Counted from the stretch's first letter, positions 1 through 8,990 are shown. The stretch is 31,416 nt of DNA from an uncultured Prevotella sp. (GCA_937906495.1 CALCVT010000111.1:1-31416), one strand, 5' to 3'. Notes: generated by a model from the letters alone, not told the origin. Numbers and translations: made by a program.

Positions 1-306
1 GATGAGTTGCACGTCATAGCGCAACTTATCCTTTTCCACCGGAATGCACTGCGTGGCAAAGCCCATTTTGGCAAAGGATAGCTTGGTAGCCTGCTTCTTG
101 TACTTTAAGGTGTATTCTCCATCGCTCTGGCTGATGCTGTAGGCCAGCAACGAATCCTTAGCATTCAATGCCTTGCACAACACATTGGCTATGCCTTTGC
201 CGTTGGCATCCGTTATTGTACCCTTAAAAACAGTTACTGTTTCCTGTGCCCATACGGACATAGGAAACAGAAGCAGGAAGAATAATATGTGTATGATTTT
301 TACCAT
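1..306 (-). CDS. Receptor-like outer membrane protein, N-terminal part (cut by window edge)
   Basis: An open frame of 102 codons runs from an ATG at 306-304 off the left edge without a stop, so only the N-terminus is present. It begins with a typical Sec signal peptide (MVKIIHILFFLLLFPMSVWAQ). A carboxypeptidase-regulatory-like beta-sandwich follows: the stretches FKGTITDANGKGIANV, DSLLAYSISQSDGEYTLKY and LSFAKMGF are the usual pattern of the plug-side domain of Bacteroidetes TonB-dependent-receptor-like proteins. Its start codon overlaps the end of the upstream GLPGLI gene by 7 nt (ATGGTAA), which points to translational coupling. GLPGLI genes are known to lie next to such outer membrane proteins. 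The barrel itself is outside the window, so the substrate, and whether the full protein is a true TonB receptor, cannot be seen. Confidence 0.75.
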   Translation of the reverse strand, partial: MVKIIHILFFLLLFPMSVWAQETVTVFKGTITDANGKGIANVLCKALNAKDSLLAYSISQSDGEYTLKYKKQATKLSFAKMGFATQCIPVEKDKLRYDVQLI

Positions 307-1178
307 TGTTGTTCCAAGAAGTTACTGCTACGACGTGGGAACTTTTTCTCCGGTTTCTTGCCGTCTATAGTCAAATCTATTTCGTCCACGGCCAAATTCA
401 TGTAATCTTCCCATTCATTCTTACAAGCTGAAAGGGCTTTCTCACGAGTAGTCTTTTGATAGCGTTTGTCTTTGTACAAATACATATCCCTTAACTTGGT
501 AGGCTTTTCTATCCCGTTACAGGTAAAAACCCAATTGTATTTCGTATCATGAAGATACATAATCAAACCGGGAAGTCCACCGAAGATATAAGGTCCGTAG
601 GGCAGATTGACTTCTTCGGTATACCAAGCCACATAGTTTCGCCCGGCATACGAACAAGTGGCTTTCTTGCAGGGTTTGTTAAGGATAAGGGTATCACCTG
701 ACTCTAATTTCCATTGAAAATCAGGAATTACCTGTTCGTACTGGTATTTGCGTAACACCCGCCACTGGACAGTGGCTACAGACTTTTCCAGGTCAATGGC
801 CGACAGAAATTGAAGCAAATAACAGCGTTTTGTGGATAAAGAATCCCAAGTTGCTTTATATTTTTGTGCATTTTTCCGGCTCTCGGCACAAAGGTCATTG
901 ATGGAATCGTGTAAAATCCGATAATAATCTGTAAATAAAGCATAGCGGTCAGAAACCCTGAGCACAGTCTGTCCTTCCTCTACATCGTCAACCTTGGTTG
1001 AATCCATAAGAAACTTAATCTGGTAAAAAATATCCAGATTGGCTTTATCCAAAATCTGACGTTTGGTTTTATTGTAATGATCTATACCATCTGCACTCAT
1101 AACCTGCTGCGCTTGCATGGGAAGGACTACCAAACAGAGTACGGTTAATTGAATGATTCTTTTGATTAAATGGCTCAT
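300..1178 (-). CDS. GLPGLI family protein
   Basis: A secreted protein of about 292 aa. The family signature GLPGLI is seen literally in the segment YGPYIFGGLPGLIMYLHDT, at about two thirds of the length, which is the usual place. The frame can open at a GTG (1205), but the ATG at 1178-1176 is preferred because it directly starts a signal peptide (MSHLIKRIIQLTVLCLVVLPMQAQQ). In this Bacteroidetes family the biochemical role is unknown; members are typically encoded just before TonB-dependent-receptor-like proteins, as here, where the next start codon overlaps this stop. An envelope role together with the downstream outer membrane protein is inferred. No conserved catalytic motif was recognised. 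Confidence 0.88.
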   Translation of the reverse strand: MSHLIKRIIQLTVLCLVVLPMQAQQVMSADGIDHYNKTKRQILDKANLDIFYQIKFLMDSTKVDDVEEGQTVLRVSDRYALFTDYYRILHDSINDLCAESRKNAQKYKATWDSLSTKRCYLLQFLSAIDLEKSVATVQWRVLRKYQYEQVIPDFQWKLESGDTLILNKPCKKATCSYAGRNYVAWYTEEVNLPYGPYIFGGLPGLIMYLHDTKYNWVFTCNGIEKPTKLRDMYLYKDKRYQKTTREKALSACKNEWEDYMNLAVDEIDLTIDGKKPEKKFPRRSSNFLEQQW

Positions 1179-1216
1179 AATAAAAGGCCGTATAGCCGAT
1201 ACCACAGCTTTTTTAA

Positions 1217-1450
1217 TTACTTTACATCCATAATTCCTGCATTAGGTCTAGATGTAAGAACTGCATGATGACCTTGCAAATCCATTTTTCGGAATTCTTC
1301 TAAAGCATCATCACGATCATCGCATCTCATCATGATGCGCTTTCCATTGTCTAACGTTACATAATACTTGTACGCGGACGCTGTTTGAGGAACAACAAAA
1401 CTGCCAAGAGCAAGAATTGCTGCAAGAGAAAGGAATCTTACCTTTTTCCT
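1217..1450 (-). pseudogene. Small secreted protein lacking a start codon
   Basis: An open frame of 77 codons encodes what looks like a complete small secreted protein: KKVRFLSLAAILALGSFVV then PQTASA, a good signal peptide, and then a mature part of about 50 residues (YKYYVTLDNGKRIMMRCDDR onward, ending NAGIMDVK). The codon where ATG would be expected, just before the two lysines, is AGG (1450-1448), and no ATG, GTG or TTG occurs in frame between the preceding in-frame stop and the signal peptide. The simplest reading is an ATG-to-AGG change that silenced the gene; a base-call error or an unusual start is possible. The next gene downstream is the GLPGLI gene. The family was not recognised. 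Confidence 0.5.
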
Positions 1451-1612
1451 AGATAAGGAATTTTAGGATTACAACCGACTTCTCAAAGGTTGTGATTTTG
1501 TTTATTGATGCAGCTGGGAAGTTTGTACCATGAAGTATAAACTGCATAGCCTTCGCAAAAGAAACCACAGTCGGATCCAATACCATGGTATTACACTTGC
1601 TTATAACCATTG

Positions 1613-1620
1613 CAAAAGTA
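1613..1620 (-). promoter_or_regulatory. Possible -7 box (TACTTTTG) for the small-protein region
   Basis: Read on the minus strand, TACTTTTG fits the Bacteroidetes -7 consensus TAnnTTTG exactly. No good TTTG lies 19-21 nt upstream, only a degenerate GTTG. It would start a transcript running toward the small secreted frame and the GLPGLI gene. A 54-codon frame (ATG at 1610-1608, stop at 1451-1449) starts just after the box and ends directly before the small secreted frame; whether it is translated is unclear. Confidence 0.35.
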
Positions 1621-1721
1621 CATTGATTCTTTGTATGATGCAACCTGTTTTGTATCGAAACGGCAAAAATAGGTATTAAACCGTCAAAATTCGGTATTGA
1701 AGCGTTTTTACACAGCATCAA

Positions 1722-2418
1722 ATGTAGTTAATTTTGTGTCCGTAACGGAATCGGAATTAGTTGAGGCATGATTTTAAAAATGTGCTTGCTCCCAATGTTG
1801 TTTGGTGGGATGCTTTCTGCTGGATATGCCTGTGGGCAGCAAACCATTCAGCATTGCAAATGCAGCCTAACTCCAATGCCTCGCGGATTTTTAAAAGGCA
1901 GTGTTCCGTATTTTACATGCCTTATGGGATTTTGGAAACACCGGATTGATTTGAATCGGAAAAAGGCCTTGCAACGCAGCACTCCTGTGAATAGCACCTT
2001 TGTAAATTTACGATTGACAAGGGTAACTTGAAATAGAAGTAGGGGAAGTAGATATGCTGAACCGTCATAGTTCGTGATGGGGTACTGATTCTGTTGCGAG
2101 TAGTAAGCACAGATTGGATTTGGAATTTGTAACAACCTTGACGGTTACCTCATTGATGGGCGCTTACGCCCGTCAGTTTGTTTAAAATTCGGCATTTTGG
2201 CTCAATTTGTAGTGGGTAGGGATGGTTGTTGTTTCTTTTTTTGAAAAGGGTAAAAGGCTTAAACTGGAATATTACCAGCTAGAGCCTTTGTTGATGTAAA
2301 TAGAACTTCTTAAGTGCAAGCAGCTGCTTTAAACATTTTTGCATATCTGTTTTCGGCAGAGAGTGTTTTAAGGCGTTGTTTGCCTTTGGGGTTAGTACGT
2401 GGCTTTCCTTTTAGAGAA
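1722..2418. other. About 0.7 kb without a convincing gene
   Basis: All six frames are short or low in protein-like character. A plus-strand -7 box TAATTTTG (1729-1736), with a T-rich stretch near the expected -33 position, precedes an ATG at 1768 with a GAGG-like site (TTGAGGC). The 87-codon frame that follows starts with a hydrophobic, Cys-containing stretch (MILKMCLLPMLFGGMLSAG) but then has no recognisable features. It may be a decayed lipoprotein gene or chance. A hairpin at 2154-2175 is listed separately. The rest shows no structure I can interpret. Confidence 0.4.
2154..2175. other. Hairpin, 9-bp stem with CTTA loop
   Basis: TGATGGGCG and CGCCCGTCA pair as a 9-bp stem including one T-G pair, closed by a CTTA tetraloop. 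On the plus strand it is followed by GTTTGTTT, a weak T-rich tract. It could be a terminator of a decayed plus-strand transcript or a dispersed hairpin element. Confidence 0.4.
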
Positions 2419-3247
2419 TTATTGGAGTGCAAGAGGTGTCTCTTCTCCCTTTACTTTATAATAGTTGAAGCGAACTGCGTTGTGCCACATTAGATACTGA
2501 GTAAATGGAATGGTAAACGAAAGTTCGTTGATATTTTTGAAGAAGTTTGGCATTGGTGAACGTGGCGTAAATGCGGCTTCTGTCGGGAGATGCTTGGTAA
2601 TACTCCTGAATATCGTATTGCGGAAAACGTTTCCGTAGGAATTTAATAACGTCGTGGTGTTCCTTGTATTCGTCGTGAATTTTATGTTGATAGGTTGCAT
2701 ATTTTCTGGTTTTGGGGTTGACTTCTGCAAAGTCCATGATGTTGAATTCATAGATACGACTGTCATCGGGCGATTTGCCATAGGCTCTCCAACTTTCGAA
2801 AGAACCGGTTTCGAAGTTAAGACAGCTGTTCCAGGTATGGCATTCGTCGCATATCCAGCCTTCATGCTGTCCGAAAGCCAAAAGCGTATCGAAACACACA
2901 TCCCTTGTCCATATTTTGGGGTTACCCAGCATGTCCTTTCCGTAAGGATAAAAATATTGCGAATAACGAGCAGCCGGCCAGATATCCCAGAATCCCGCAA
3001 ACATGTTGGCGGTGATGTTGAGCAGGGGTATTTCGAAACTGTATTCTATGCAGTTGTACTCGTTGGGTTTCGCTATGGTGCAGCAATTCGTGATTACCTG
3101 TTTGTGTCCGTGAAGGTAGTTGGTTATGCGTTCAATCGTATCGTTAAAACATTTTCCTGCCTCCGCTTTGTCATGAAGCGAATGGCATTGATTCGGAATA
3201 ATCAGTGAGAGGTTTATACTTATGTGGCTTAGCTTTTGAGGTTTCAT
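2419..3247 (-). pseudogene. Hypothetical protein gene with a frameshift
   Basis: The ATG at 3247-3245 opens a 263-codon frame ending at 2456, but protein-like sequence continues in another frame to a stop at 2419 (FTIPFTQYLMWHNAVRF and then NYYKVKGEETPLALQ). The switch fits one extra base in a run of five A's on the coding strand (2534-2538): removing one A gives a continuous 275-aa product through AKLLQNINELSF. The protein is soluble-looking, rich in aromatic residues, with a cysteine group CDECHTWNSC and no signal peptide or membrane segment. I do not recognise the family. The near-intact reading frame means the lesion is recent, or a homopolymer base-call error. Confidence 0.6.
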
Positions 3248-3346
3248 AGCGTAGCATTGTATACATCATACCGCTATCAGAAAGGAGTGAAGTAGTTTAC
3301 GACTATCGGGAAAGGCCGAGTATGGTTTTTGTCCTTTGTAAAACAG

Positions 3347-3382
3347 AAGGGGAGTGTCGACTTATAGCGACACTCCCCTTTT
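3347..3382. terminator. Strong bidirectional-looking terminator
   Basis: A perfect 13-bp stem (3347-3359 with 3368-3380, AAGGGGAGTGTCG and its complement) with an 8-nt loop. On the plus strand it is followed by TTTTG; on the minus strand by CTGTTTTAC. It lies 37 nt beyond the stop codon of the secreted-protein gene ending at 3419 and separates that operon from the frameshifted gene, whose transcript starts just beyond it. Confidence 0.88.
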
Positions 3383-3418
3383 GTTAGTTGTTCAAGCCTT
3401 TAGGCTATAGGTGCGCAG

Positions 3419-5257
3419 TTAGCGTACAATAATCTTTTGGTGGTGAGTAGTGGTGCCATCGGTGGTGCTTACCACGTAGATGCCCGGAGTGAGTCGGCTC
3501 TCGGGCGAGCGTTTGCCCGAAAGGTCGTACACACCAAGTAGCTGGTGGCCGGCTGCCACTTGTACGCGGCCATCAACGACCCAAATTTCCGGATTGTCGC
3601 TATTGGTGGTAGCATCTGCGATGCCAGTAGCCTCGGCTACGGTTTGCTGAGCACTGTTGTATACTTGTAGCTGCGTGTTGTCGGTGGCGTTATAGTTGCT
3701 CACCACAGCTACTACGCGCAGGTTGTCGGCATTCCAACTTTCGTCGACATCTACATCGTAGGTTTTGCTGAAATTGTAGGATGACACGTCAATCGGTTCG
3801 CCCCAGCACGACTCGCCGACAATGGCCCTTACCACCCCGTTGTGGGTGTAGGCCTCCTGTGCGGTGGGAGCATTGGCCTCAATGCCGTCTTCCACTACAT
3901 ACACCGTCAGACGGAGGTCCTGCTGATAGGGCATTTCCTTGACGCTGGCCTCGCCGGTAGCCTCGATGTGCAGTTTGCGAGTTTCGCGGTTATAGCTCAG
4001 TGCTACTTTGGGTGCTATGTACGATGGAATGCTGAGGCTCGACTTAACCATGCTCTCGGCAGTTTCGGCGTAGCCCACAAAGTAAGCCGGGCCTTTCTCC
4101 TCCATGCCACTGAAGATGTTGCGGTCTACGAGTACGGCAGGGTAGAAAATGCGGTTGTTGTCGAAGAAGCGGGCATAGTCATTGGCTTTGTCGAGTGTGA
4201 AGCGGTCGTCGATGTGGTGCTGAATCCAGATGGCCTTTTCGGCATCGCCGGCAATGGGCGCATAGAGCACGTCGGCTGCTGCCTTGTTCTGGTCCTCTTC
4301 GGACGAGAATTGTTCAAAGAGTACATGGCGCCTGGCCGGTATAGCTCCCTCTTTGGCAGCAAATACATTTTTGTCGGCCGTGTTGTCGCGCATGTCCGAG
4401 TCGTCGTGTCCGTTCACCTTGGTTACTTTTACCTCGAGGTTGTTGTTGCCTTCTTCCGGAAAACTGATGTCGTCAACGCGCACCAGGAGTTCGGCATTGT
4501 GCTCTACAAAGACGCCTTCGAGGTGTTGTTTGTTGAACACTTCACCATTGGCGCTCACTTCGATGTCGAGGTTTTCGACCGTGTCGAGGCCAAAGTTCCA
4601 TACCTTAAACTCAGCCGATGTCGGCACGTTCTGGCCAATGATGTCGGCAGCCTGCAGGTTGGTAACCTGTACGTCCTGGTGGGGCAGGTTGTCGGCCTCG
4701 ACGTAGGCCCGGATGCTCAAGTCGTACTCCACGGTGGGTTGCAAGTCGTACCAGCGTCCGTTGTCGCCATAGAAGTTGACGCCCGGTGTTTGCCCCTTGT
4801 CGAATTCAAAGGTAATGACCTTGGCATTGATTGACTGGTTGGTGGTGTAGAAGATGTATCCCACATACAAGTCGTCGCCCTCTTTCACGGTATAAGGCTT
4901 GTTCAGTTTGATGGAGTTCCATCCGGCTTGAAAGTCGTACACCTGCTGGCTCACAATCGGTGTCTTGCCCAGTTCGCGGGTAATGAATACGGTCATCATG
5001 TTGCCCACCTTTTCGGTAATGGCAAAGTCGATGGTTGTGATTTTACCACCTACATATTTGCTCATGATGCGGTTGGGCAGGCGGATGGCTGCATGGTATT
5101 CGGCCGGTTGGTCGGTTTGTGCAATCAGTCCACCGCCGGTGCGGTCTACACAGTAGCCCAGGCGGGCTTTCTCGGTGGTTTGTGCACTGAGCGTGCCGCC
5201 GAGTGTACAAACGGCGGCCGCACAGAGCAGACATTTTTTGATAAAAGAACTATTCAT
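3419..5257 (-). CDS. Secreted Omp28-related protein with T9SS-type C-terminal tail
   Basis: 612 aa. Signal peptide at residues 1-26 (ending GGTLSAQ). Residues 30-190 form a beta-rich domain resembling the first domain of cell-surface adhesin-like proteins. Residues 190-300 resemble a CARDB/Ig-like module (VWNFGLDTVENLDIEVS). Residues 309-450 resemble Omp28-related outer membrane proteins (HVLFEQFSSEEDQNK, then AIWIQHHIDDRFTLDKANDY). The last 60 or so residues (VYDLSGKRSPESRLTPGIYV, then HHQKIIVR) have the pattern of the type A sorting signal used for T9SS export. The Omp28 segment lacks the cysteines seen in many relatives, so a redox role is unlikely. Its ATG overlaps the upstream gene by 8 nt, so the two are probably translated together. 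Cell-surface location is inferred from the tail; the ligand is unknown. Confidence 0.8.
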   Translation of the reverse strand: MNSSFIKKCLLCAAAVCTLGGTLSAQTTEKARLGYCVDRTGGGLIAQTDQPAEYHAAIRLPNRIMSKYVGGKITTIDFAITEKVGNMMTVFITRELGKTPIVSQQVYDFQAGWNSIKLNKPYTVKEGDDLYVGYIFYTTNQSINAKVITFEFDKGQTPGVNFYGDNGRWYDLQPTVEYDLSIRAYVEADNLPHQDVQVTNLQAADIIGQNVPTSAEFKVWNFGLDTVENLDIEVSANGEVFNKQHLEGVFVEHNAELLVRVDDISFPEEGNNNLEVKVTKVNGHDDSDMRDNTADKNVFAAKEGAIPARRHVLFEQFSSEEDQNKAAADVLYAPIAGDAEKAIWIQHHIDDRFTLDKANDYARFFDNNRIFYPAVLVDRNIFSGMEEKGPAYFVGYAETAESMVKSSLSIPSYIAPKVALSYNRETRKLHIEATGEASVKEMPYQQDLRLTVYVVEDGIEANAPTAQEAYTHNGVVRAIVGESCWGEPIDVSSYNFSKTYDVDVDESWNADNLRVVAVVSNYNATDNTQLQVYNSAQQTVAEATGIADATTNSDNPEIWVVDGRVQVAAGHQLLGVYDLSGKRSPESRLTPGIYVVSTTDGTTTHHQKIIVR

Positions 5258-8200
5258 GGGTTACAGCAATTTTTTGAGTCAGCGTCTTGCCGTTGATATC
5301 GAGTGCTTTGACAATGTAAACACCGGCTTGCAGGCAAACGGGAACAGAGGTCAGTCCGTTGGGTGTGAGCTGTTTAATTATTTTTCCGTCAATGCCGTAG
5401 ATGGTGAGCTGCTGTGCACTGAAGCCGTTGAGACAGATGCTGCGGGTGGCAGCGTTGTAGCTGATGCAGGGTGCGCCAAGCAGCATTTCCTCTTCGATGC
5501 CCGACTGGTTGAAGGTAGCAGCCAGATAGATAACAGGCACTTCGTGGTTGGCAAAGAACGAAGTGAGCGTTCCGTCGAAGACAAAAGGTTTTTGTCCGTG
5601 GTAGCGCAGACTGCGCCAAACGTTGGCACCTTTGTTAAAGATGTGGAAGAGTGCAGGGAAGAGTTCGACTGTTCCGCCCGACTTCCAGACCTGTACGAGC
5701 AGGTTTTTGCCATTTTCGTAGTTAAAGGGAGTGTCGAGCGTAAACTCCATTTTTTGGTTATTGCCCAAGGCAATATGCTGTGTACCTTCGTAAACCAGTT
5801 GTAACTCGGTGTCGGGAGTCCAGTTGTCGATGGCCGGATTTTCGGGATAGTCCTTCTTATCGGTCAGTCCCATGTATACCTTCACTTCAACATCCTCGCT
5901 TGGTTCGGCAATGCCGTTGCTGTCGTATTCAAAAGCCATGCGGCTGATGGTGCCGTTACCCTTGTTGCCGATTTCGTCGGCCAGGTAGAGCATTTCGGCA
6001 GTTGATTCTGTCTTCATGAACGACATGGGCACGGTGGTGTGAACACCCGTTAGGTCGTTGTTGATGTATACGTTCCAGGTGTCGGTACCCTCATCGAGAA
6101 CGTTGTAAACCATTTCGGCACTACGGTCATTGGCTGTATTTTCATCGCCAGAGAGTTCAACCACGCCCACGAGCGTGCGTTCGCCTGCCTCGGAGGGTGT
6201 AACACTTACAGGCACCTCGATTACAGCATCGGGAGCAATGTTTTCGGTACCTTGAGCCTCGCCCATAAGCAGGTTAGCTCCATTGGTCACGTCGAGCACC
6301 TTGACCTTGTAGGCCGTTTGTGCCTTGTTTCCGTAGTTGCGTACCTTTACTGTGAGGTTGGCTGTTTTGTTCTTAGCCATTTCAAGGTCGCCGCCCAGTC
6401 CGTCGGCACGCAAGTCGTTATCGAAGATTTGTTCAATTTCGAAACTTTTGGCAGCCAGGTACGAGCCATAGTCCGATTTGAGTGTGTGGTCGTGCAGTGC
6501 CAGGTAGTAGCGCCCATCGTTGGGTGCGGTAGTTTTGGCCGTATAGGTAAAGAGTTGGTTGTACGATTCGGTAGTTTGGCTCTCAAAGGTTTTGATTACG
6601 ATGTTTTGCTCCTCGGCTGTTTTGCCGTTACCCATGGTAAAGCTAAAGTCGTATACCTCATCGGGCGATCCAAGTTCCATACCAAAGGTCAGACGATAGG
6701 TTTTGCCACCCTTGAGTGCTACTGGCGGCGAAACCAGGTAGTCGTCGTTGTCGGCCACGGCACTTGTAAAGTTGGTAAAGCGTTGCAGAACGTCGGTATA
6801 GTTAAAGGTTTTGCCCGACTGGTCGTTGTCGATAGCACTCCAGCGCTTAGCCTTGGCCTCGGTGTTGAATACTTCGGAGAAAGTAGGTTCGTAAGCCTTG
6901 CCGAACATCATTTTGTCTGAAACGAGCGTCACACCCTCGCCTTGTGCGTTGAATGGAGTAACCTCGTAGTAATACATATCGTAGGGTGCTGGTTTCTCGT
7001 CGAGCAGCGTAGTAGCCTTGAGGTCTTTGGCAATTTCAACGTTACCCGGTTGACGTACTACGGTATAGGTAAGCGACTGCGCGTCGTATCCTTTGCCGGC
7101 AGCCCCTTGGGTTGGTGCGCTCCAGCTCAGTTCCATTTGGTCGCCCTTGAGAGTAGTGCTGAAGTTTTCAACCATTCCCGGCACATCCTGTCCAACATAC
7201 ACTTTTACGCTGTCAATGAGTCCGGCCTCGCCATTGCGGCGCATAGCCGTCAGGTAGTAGGTGTTGTATCCGGGTTCGGGTTGTTTATCAATCCAGGTCA
7301 TAGTCTGGCCCATCTTTCCGTTAGCCGGTATATCAGCAACTACGTTGGTTTCAGAGCCGCGGCAAATGCGAATGCTGTGCAGTTCGGTTAGTTTGTCGCC
7401 GCGCCAGTTGATGGTTGGGTTTGTCCAGGTCAGCGTGTCGGTCATGCTGTAGGCATCATCGGCATTGGCTCTGAGCGCTGTTACCTTGCCGGCAGCGTCG
7501 CGGTTATCGGCCCCTCTGAAAGGAATCCACAGTGAACTGATTACATTCATGCCTAATGATGAGGTTGCCTCCGTTTCGCCCGTTTTCGGATCAATGCGCA
7601 TCAAGTATTGCGAACCATTTTCGTCGCAGGCTGCCCAATAAAGCTGGTTGGCATTGTGGTCCATGTCCATGCTGTGCGTATAGCTCGGAATAAAGTCCGA
7701 GCCATTGCGTGTGAGCGTAAAGGTTTTTTCAACCTCAAAGTTCTTGGCCGGATTAACGCGCGTAAGCTGTGAGCCTACATACAACTCGTTGTCCTCGTCG
7801 GGAATACCCTGAATCAGGTTGATATTTCCCTCGTAGTCGCAGGCCATGGCCCAGGCGTAGAAGTCGAACTCGTGTACCTTAGTATATTGGCCGTTCTCAA
7901 CGTTCACCTCATAAAGGTCCGAAGTGATATTTTCTGTATTTCTACCTAAGGCATAGACCTTTTTATGCGTGTGGTCGTATGCCATTTCGTAGAGTGTAGG
8001 CCACTTTTGAGCCTCCTCGGGTGTATTTAAATTTGTGATTTCGAGCACAGAGCCGGTTTCAAAGTTAACTACAGCAAAACTTGCCGGCTGTTCGACGTAG
8101 GTGTAGATATTAACAAAGTAGCCTACAAACTTTTTGCCCGTCCAGGTACCGCAGCGCAGGTTGAGCAGGCGGTATCCCGTGTCGTCGGGGTCGATGCGGG

Positions 8201-8459
8201 CAATTTTGGTAGGTTCATAAGCATCGTGACTGTAAAAACTTACAAAGTGCAGCGGACCGAAGGCGTCTTGAATGGTAGCGCCATACATCGGGATGCCGCG
8301 GTTGGCATTGCTTGCAGGCGGAATAAAGTTCGGGCCGTTGGCAGCGACTGTAGCTGCGGTGATTGTGGGCGGAAAAGCGTTGACGCTTTGGGCTTGCAGG
8401 TGCGTAAAGCATCCCAGCAGCCATCCCACGACGAGGGTCAGGAATGTAGTTTTTCTCAT
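5250..8459 (-). CDS. Large multidomain secreted protein with T9SS sorting domain
   Basis: 1069 aa. Signal peptide at residues 1-24 (ending HLQAQ). Residues 60-320 look like a beta-propeller-type region with repeated units (YEMAYDHTHKKVYALGR; SMDMDHNANQLYWAACD). Two fibronectin-III-like modules follow at about 325-425 and 428-520. A choice-of-anchor-J/MAM-like jelly roll lies at about 535-675 (DNDDYLVSPPVALKGGKTYR is its hallmark segment), then a CARDB-like domain at 680-790, a further beta domain, and a C-terminal sorting tail (LTIYGIDGKIIKQL, then GVYIVKALDINGKTLTQKI). This layout is common in T9SS-exported surface proteins of Bacteroidales that bind proteins or glycans; no catalytic site is visible. 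Its stop lies inside the start of the next gene (8-nt overlap). A 0.2 kb leader and a promoter precede it. Confidence 0.85.
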   Translation of the reverse strand: MRKTTFLTLVVGWLLGCFTHLQAQSVNAFPPTITAATVAANGPNFIPPASNANRGIPMYGATIQDAFGPLHFVSFYSHDAYEPTKIARIDPDDTGYRLLNLRCGTWTGKKFVGYFVNIYTYVEQPASFAVVNFETGSVLEITNLNTPEEAQKWPTLYEMAYDHTHKKVYALGRNTENITSDLYEVNVENGQYTKVHEFDFYAWAMACDYEGNINLIQGIPDEDNELYVGSQLTRVNPAKNFEVEKTFTLTRNGSDFIPSYTHSMDMDHNANQLYWAACDENGSQYLMRIDPKTGETEATSSLGMNVISSLWIPFRGADNRDAAGKVTALRANADDAYSMTDTLTWTNPTINWRGDKLTELHSIRICRGSETNVVADIPANGKMGQTMTWIDKQPEPGYNTYYLTAMRRNGEAGLIDSVKVYVGQDVPGMVENFSTTLKGDQMELSWSAPTQGAAGKGYDAQSLTYTVVRQPGNVEIAKDLKATTLLDEKPAPYDMYYYEVTPFNAQGEGVTLVSDKMMFGKAYEPTFSEVFNTEAKAKRWSAIDNDQSGKTFNYTDVLQRFTNFTSAVADNDDYLVSPPVALKGGKTYRLTFGMELGSPDEVYDFSFTMGNGKTAEEQNIVIKTFESQTTESYNQLFTYTAKTTAPNDGRYYLALHDHTLKSDYGSYLAAKSFEIEQIFDNDLRADGLGGDLEMAKNKTANLTVKVRNYGNKAQTAYKVKVLDVTNGANLLMGEAQGTENIAPDAVIEVPVSVTPSEAGERTLVGVVELSGDENTANDRSAEMVYNVLDEGTDTWNVYINNDLTGVHTTVPMSFMKTESTAEMLYLADEIGNKGNGTISRMAFEYDSNGIAEPSEDVEVKVYMGLTDKKDYPENPAIDNWTPDTELQLVYEGTQHIALGNNQKMEFTLDTPFNYENGKNLLVQVWKSGGTVELFPALFHIFNKGANVWRSLRYHGQKPFVFDGTLTSFFANHEVPVIYLAATFNQSGIEEEMLLGAPCISYNAATRSICLNGFSAQQLTIYGIDGKIIKQLTPNGLTSVPVCLQAGVYIVKALDINGKTLTQKIAVTHE

Positions 8460-8682
8460 AAGGTGTTAGAATTTAAACTAAAGCCGGCAGGTTTTGCTGG
8501 AGGCTTCAGTTGGTTATGTTTCTTCCTGAAAAAAAAGTTGTGCTGTCGGCGGTTGCTCAAGGCATGTAGCTGCCCGGAGCAGTGTTGGTGAAAACCATAT
8601 CCGGGCAAGACTGTGAAGGCCGCAGACAACTCGGCGAACCAATGCACAAGAGCAGATGGGCATGAGGCACAACGCGCAGCCG
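8460..8682 (-). other. Leader of the T9SS-protein operon, with hairpin
   Basis: About 220 nt lie between the proposed -7 box and the ATG. They contain a 7-bp hairpin (GCCCGGA at 8572-8578 with TCCGGGC at 8600-8606) and, further toward the gene, a run of eight T's on the coding strand (8529-8536 region). No leader peptide or known riboswitch was recognised. A regulatory role is possible but not shown. Confidence 0.35.
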
Positions 8683-8690
8683 CAAAGTAA
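8683..8690 (-). promoter_or_regulatory. Probable -7 box for the T9SS-protein operon
   Basis: On the minus strand the sequence TTACTTTGC is a near match to TAnnTTTG (TAnTTTG spacing). No clear -33 TTTG is seen. It is the best candidate for transcription of the gene starting at 8459, and lies back to back with the plus-strand promoter at 8959-8990. Confidence 0.4.
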
Positions 8691-8958
8691 ATGTATTTTT
8701 CTGAATTATGTATTGATTATTTCTATTTTATTTTCGAATAGTTTTACAAATTCCATTTTTAGCAGCAAAATACCAGTAGGTAAGCCATTTTCCCATAATG
8801 CCAGGTTGACCTTGGCAAGAAATATGTGAGTGAAGCGTGGCTGGGCTTCGTGGCGGGTGTTAATGCCAGATTAACGTAGAAAGCGCGCGTCTGAACCATA
8901 CAGCTATGCGCTCCTGCAACAGCTGGCAGGCTCCGAAACGAAGAAAACAAACAAAATC

Positions 8959-8990
8959 TTTCGCTCTTCGCTTCGTTTGCACTAACTTTG
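8959..8990 (+). promoter_or_regulatory. Promoter ahead of the coaX region (TTTC-N20-TAACTTTG)
   Basis: TTTC at 8959-8962, 20 nt, then TAACTTTG at 8983-8990. The -7 box is a perfect match to the Bacteroidetes consensus TAnnTTTG, the spacing is right and the -33 box differs by one base. Transcription would start near 8997, about 340 nt before the coaX start codon. Confidence 0.65.

Noticed and set aside
3842..4834. Long plus-strand open frame of 330 codons
   Set aside because: It is antisense to the T9SS-type protein, has a low-complexity Val/Phe-rich translation typical of an antisense shadow, and no start-site support.
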